A stretch of DNA of 64,000 bases from positions 47,065 through 111,064 of the forward strand of contig SLKT01000042.1 in assembly GCA_007134485.1 (NCBI GenBank), in the 5' to 3' direction. The notes under the pieces were generated by a model, which was given only the letters and a program-made list of their open reading frames with translations, was not told where the DNA came from and ran no database searches. A program made the position numbers and the translations under genes. Positions 61,079-64,000 of the stretch are shown piece by piece (position 1 is the stretch's first letter; every line of letters starts with the position of its first letter). The DNA is from Wenzhouxiangella sp. (GTDB taxonomy: Bacteria; Pseudomonadota; Gammaproteobacteria; Xanthomonadales; Wenzhouxiangellaceae).

Positions 61079-61690
61079 ATGCCGTTTCCGAAACCGTTTT
61101 ACCGCTGGCGCCCCCATCCCTGGCACGGCCTGGAAACCGGCAAGGAGCCGCCCGAGCGGGTCCACGCCTATATCGAAATCACGCCATTTGACACGGTCAA
61201 GTATGAAATCGACAAGCAGACCGGTTACCTGCGTGTCGATCGCCCTCAGCGCACTTCCTCGCAGCCTCCGACCCTTTACGGGTTCATCCCGCGCACCTAT
61301 TGCGGCGACCGGGTCGGCAAGCTCATGCCCAACGCCAAGAAGGGCGACAGTGACCCGCTTGACATCTGCGTGTTCAGTGAACGCCCGATCTCACGCAGCG
61401 AAGTGCTGCTGGATGTTCGCGTGATCGGCGGCCTGCAGATGCTCGACCACGGCGAGGCCGACGACAAGATTGTCGCAGTCCTGGAAAACGACAACCTGTG
61501 GGGCAAGGCCAACGACATCGACGACCTGCCCAAACCCCTGGCCGAGCGCCTGCGCCACTATTTCCTGACCTACAAACTGCTGCCGGGCGAGTCCGGCGAC
61601 ATCGCCATCGACAACATCTACGACCGCAAACACGCCTGCAAGGTCGTCGAGGCCTCGATCCGCGACTACGAGGAGCAATACGGCGACTGA
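61079..61690 (+). CDS. ppa: Inorganic pyrophosphatase (family I)
   Basis: [35 protein letters not shown]; conserved DxDPLD metal site. Confidence 0.93.
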   Translation: MPFPKPFYRWRPHPWHGLETGKEPPERVHAYIEITPFDTVKYEIDKQTGYLRVDRPQRTSSQPPTLYGFIPRTYCGDRVGKLMPNAKKGDSDPLDICVFSERPISRSEVLLDVRVIGGLQMLDHGEADDKIVAVLENDNLWGKANDIDDLPKPLAERLRHYFLTYKLLPGESGDIAIDNIYDRKHACKVVEASIRDYEEQYGD

Positions 61691-61738
61691 AGGGGTTGAC
61701 GAAAATTTGCCGGAACGGGATAATACTCGGCTTGCAAT

Positions 61739-61815
61739 TCCCCGGTAGCTCAGCTGGTTAGAGCGGGTGACTGTTAATCACTAGGTCGTTGGTTCGAATC
61801 CGACCCGGGGAGCCA
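61739..61815 (+). tRNA. tRNA-Asn (GTT), CCA encoded
   Basis: TCCCCGG/CCGGGGA acceptor, TAGCTCAGCTGGTTAGAGC D-arm, anticodon GTT at 61773-61775, GGTTCGAATCC T-loop. Confidence 0.96.
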
Positions 61816-61881
61816 GAAAAATCAAGGCCTTGCGACTGTTTCGGCGGCGCAAGGCCTTTTCATTTTCGGCGCTAGGTAACT
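61785..61881 (+). repeat. Left 97-bp direct repeat (attL-like): tRNA-Asn 3' end plus terminator
   Basis: About 91/97 identical to 63576-63672 by eye. Confidence 0.88.
61824..61862 (+). terminator. Rho-independent terminator downstream of tRNA-Asn
   Basis: AAGGCCTTGCG (61824-61834) pairs perfectly with CGCAAGGCCTT (61848-61858), followed by T-rich sequence. Confidence 0.85.
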
Positions 61882-61882
61882 G

Positions 61883-62323
61883 TTAGGTAACCCTGGGTGC
61901 TCGATCTACCTTCAAGCCGATACCACGCAGCACTTCCCCATCGGCCTCGACCCTGACCTTCAGGTTACAAGCTGAATCGAAGCGAATGGGTGAAAATACC
62001 AGCATGAACTGAGTCACCTGCTTTCGTCCTCGGAGTGGCATATCGCCATCGTCCTCAGCCGCGTCGGATGCGGCAGTCAATTGCTGCTTGTCGAAGTCGA
62101 TTTCCTGCAAGGTGTCGTCATTCTGGAGAACTCGCAGCTTCATCGAGTTGATCGGTTCGTCTGCAGGGGCAATGACCTTGACCGCGAGGCATAGCTTGGG
62201 CAGCACAATCGGAAAGTCATGAACCAACAGGCTGGACGAATAGGCGCCAATAAACGAGATTTTGTTCGCGACTTCCTGGCGAATGTCGTCGCAGAACAAG
62301 GTTTCGACATGGCGCCTACTCAC
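61883..62323 (-). CDS. DUF6941-like hypothetical protein
   Basis: VETLFCDDIRQEVANKISFIGAYSSSLLV N-terminal pattern; overlaps XRE gene by 4 nt. Confidence 0.65.
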   Translation of the reverse strand: MSRRHVETLFCDDIRQEVANKISFIGAYSSSLLVHDFPIVLPKLCLAVKVIAPADEPINSMKLRVLQNDDTLQEIDFDKQQLTAASDAAEDDGDMPLRGRKQVTQFMLVFSPIRFDSACNLKVRVEADGEVLRGIGLKVDRAPRVT

Positions 62324-62814
62324 GGCCGGCGAGCCCGGGCATGAACCAGCGCTTCCTGGCGGCGCAGTGCCTCATCGAGACGATTCAAGTCAATCTCCAG
62401 CGCCCTGGCGAGTTTGCGGCAGGTTTCAATGGTGAGATTCTCGGTGCCCCGCTCGATACGGGCGATATGCGACTGGCTGGTGGCCATGCTCTCAGCCAAG
62501 TGGGTTTGCGACCACCCCTTACCCAGACGCAGGCTGCGCACGGTCTCGCCTTGTTCCCCGTAGAACTGCTCTGCCACCCAGCGCCGGCCTTCTTCCATGT
62601 CGGCACACCCTGCGGGATCCTGCTCCCAGTCCCCCACCAGGTCCTGAATGGTGGAGAAATGTTTCGGTGGCGGTTCAATCGATGTCTGGAAATTCTCGAA
62701 CGCAAGTATCTGGCAGCGGGTCCGGCTGCTCGCCTCCCCTGCATCACCGAAACTGGCCTTGTAGCTCTTCGTAGGCCCGGAGGACACGCTGTCCGATCGG
62801 ATGGTTTGAGTCAT
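62320..62814 (-). CDS. XRE-family HTH protein, antitoxin candidate
   Basis: RSLRLGKGWSQTHLAESMATSQSHIARIERGTENLTIETCRKLARAL. Confidence 0.82.
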   Translation of the reverse strand: MTQTIRSDSVSSGPTKSYKASFGDAGEASSRTRCQILAFENFQTSIEPPPKHFSTIQDLVGDWEQDPAGCADMEEGRRWVAEQFYGEQGETVRSLRLGKGWSQTHLAESMATSQSHIARIERGTENLTIETCRKLARALEIDLNRLDEALRRQEALVHARARRP

Positions 62815-63151
62815 AGTCGAACTCCCGTGGTGCTATCGCAAGCACAAAATACTTCTGTTTTCCTGGCAAATAGGCATAAACAACACGATGTCGAATACCG
62901 GCCCGGTCCAGGTCCCAGGCCTTCAGCCGCCACAGGTCTCGCCCCTGTCTCCATTGCTCCTGCCATCGGCTGACATGAAAATCTTCGCGACCATGGGCGC
63001 CAAAATCGTGCACGGTCAAATTGTCTAGAAGGTCTTGATCCGAGGAAATCTGTTCCAGCAGCGCCAGAATGCGAGCGGCGGCCGGACGGTCAGATTGCCG
63101 CAACGCTTTCAGATCCTCAACCGCATCATCGTGGATATCTAAAGTGAACAA
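62744..63151 (-). CDS. RelE/ParE-like type II toxin candidate
   Basis: MFTLDIHDDAVEDLKALRQSDRPAAARILALLEQI, DLWRLKAWDLDRAGIRHRVVYAYLPGKQKYFVLAI; apparent TTG start, followed by XRE gene. Confidence 0.76.
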   Translation of the reverse strand: MFTLDIHDDAVEDLKALRQSDRPAAARILALLEQISSDQDLLDNLTVHDFGAHGREDFHVSRWQEQWRQGRDLWRLKAWDLDRAGIRHRVVYAYLPGKQKYFVLAIAPREFDYDSNHPIGQRVLRAYEELQGQFR

Positions 63152-63366
63152 TATATCGACCTAGATATAACCGTCAAGTGAAATTCAGCGTACCGCCGCA
63201 TACGACCCTCGAACCGCCTGCTGCCAGATGTACCCATTCACTTCCTGAGCCACCTGAGCCTTTTCTTGAAATTCTCCCACTATCTGCTGGGTGAAGGCCT
63301 CCCTGTCAAGCCTGCTAGGTATCCGCCAGCCAATCAGCTGAGCATGATCACGCAACTTGATGGTTA

Positions 63367-63422
63367 TATTCACCACCCTGCCTACTGCGGCACCGCCAGG
63401 CGCTACGGGAGGGTGGTGAATA
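63367..63422. repeat. 13-bp perfect inverted repeat TATTCACCACCCT / AGGGTGGTGAATA
   Basis: Arms at 63367-63379 and 63410-63422, inside the tRNA-flanked insertion. Confidence 0.7.
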
Positions 63423-63575
63423 AGGCGGTTTCAATGTCCCACAAATTCTTCTGCAATGCCAGGCTTCATGCAGTACTTCTTGCTCTGGAGCAGGAGCTGA
63501 CGCGTTCGTTCCTGCCGGCAGTCGAGTTGCTGGCTCTGTGGTCACAGTTGAATCTTGATAACTATTAACCCCAAC

Positions 63576-63672
63576 GTCGTTGGTTCGAATTCGGACCGGG
63601 GAGCCATAAAAATCAAGGCCTCGCGACTGTTTCGGCGGCGCAAGGCCTTTTCATTTTCGGCGCTGGGTAACT
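63576..63672 (+). repeat. Right 97-bp direct repeat (attR-like): decayed tRNA-Asn 3' end and terminator copy
   Basis: gtcgttggttcgaattcggaccggggagccataaaaatcaaggcctcgcgactg...; about six substitutions versus 61785-61881. Confidence 0.88.
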
Positions 63673-64000
63673 AAGGAGCATCCAAATAACTCTGGACGCG
63701 AGCGACGGGTCTTCGTGGGATGGCCCGATTTCTGTACTTTCCCTTGACGTGACATTGCAAGCTGGTACTCCAGATTGACTGACATAGGAAAAACCCCCAT
63801 TATTAACCCGGCAGGTATGTAGATCACATTCAGGGCTTCAAGCAGGTCCCGAATCAAGGCGTCGCTCGCAGGCAATGGTGATTCCATTGGCAAGAGCGAG
63901 AACGCAGAGTTGGGGCCTGCTTGAAGTCCCTAACTAATTGAATTTAAAAGAGAGGCCGCAGTGTGGCTTTCGTCAGTCTGCGTTATCGAAACTTGCTGTA

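Larger units (their letters stand above)
61816..63575. mobile_element. ~1.8-kb insertion flanked by tRNA-Asn-derived direct repeats (genomic-island remnant or mini-element)
   Basis: Located between the two 97-bp repeats; carries toxin/XRE/DUF6941-like genes; no integrase seen. Confidence 0.68.

Noticed and set aside
63185-63376. 63-aa minus-strand ORF between the TA cassette and the right repeat
   Set aside because: Too short, no family recognised, start overlaps the inverted repeat.
63560-63605. Possible second tRNA
   Set aside because: Only the 3' half of tRNA-Asn is present with substitutions in the T-stem; an att-like fragment, not a functional tRNA.
63651-63893. 80-aa minus-strand ORF near the right end
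   Set aside because: No recognisable motif and partly overlaps the att-like repeat; possibly chance.
1-64000. CRISPR arrays, rRNA operon, intact prophage
   Set aside because: No regularly spaced identical repeats, rRNA-like tracts, or phage structural/integrase genes were seen.

Overview
This is a 64-kb, GC-rich, chromosome-like window. Gene content (yceD-rpmF-plsX-fabHDG-acpP-fabF cluster, accA-tilS, lptFG, efp/epmB, HiPIP) suggests a gammaproteobacterium; that lineage call is inference. Most of the window is conserved housekeeping: beta-oxidation, fatty-acid synthesis, tmk/holB, ubiquinone genes, EF-P and its modification, accA/tilS/xseB, lptFG, ubiE, ppa. The less ordinary parts are: (1) a locus at ~42.4-48.8 kb with the gene set expected for bacterial ceramide/sphingolipid synthesis (serine-palmitoyltransferase-like enzyme, ACP, SDR/epimerase, acyl-AMP ligase, divergent GNAT acyltransferase). 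Its GNAT and nucleotidyltransferase genes overlap head-to-tail with lptF-lptG, and its divergent promoter carries a perfect TGTGA-N6-TCACA palindrome. (2) A PCMT-like methyltransferase domain fused to a GspE/PilB-type ATPase and overlapping a MoxR ATPase gene. (3) A nonulosonic-acid/surface-glycan locus with domain fusions (NeuB-cupin, NeuA-HAD) and a sulfotransferase at 49.2-55.2 kb. (4) A ~1.8-kb insertion flanked by a 97-bp direct repeat of the tRNA-Asn 3' end plus terminator, carrying a RelE-like toxin/XRE/DUF6941-like three-gene cassette and no integrase. (5) A degenerate REC-PAS-GGDEF-EAL (FimX-like) protein and a PilZ protein. All calls come from reading the sequence and supplied translations; no database searches were run.
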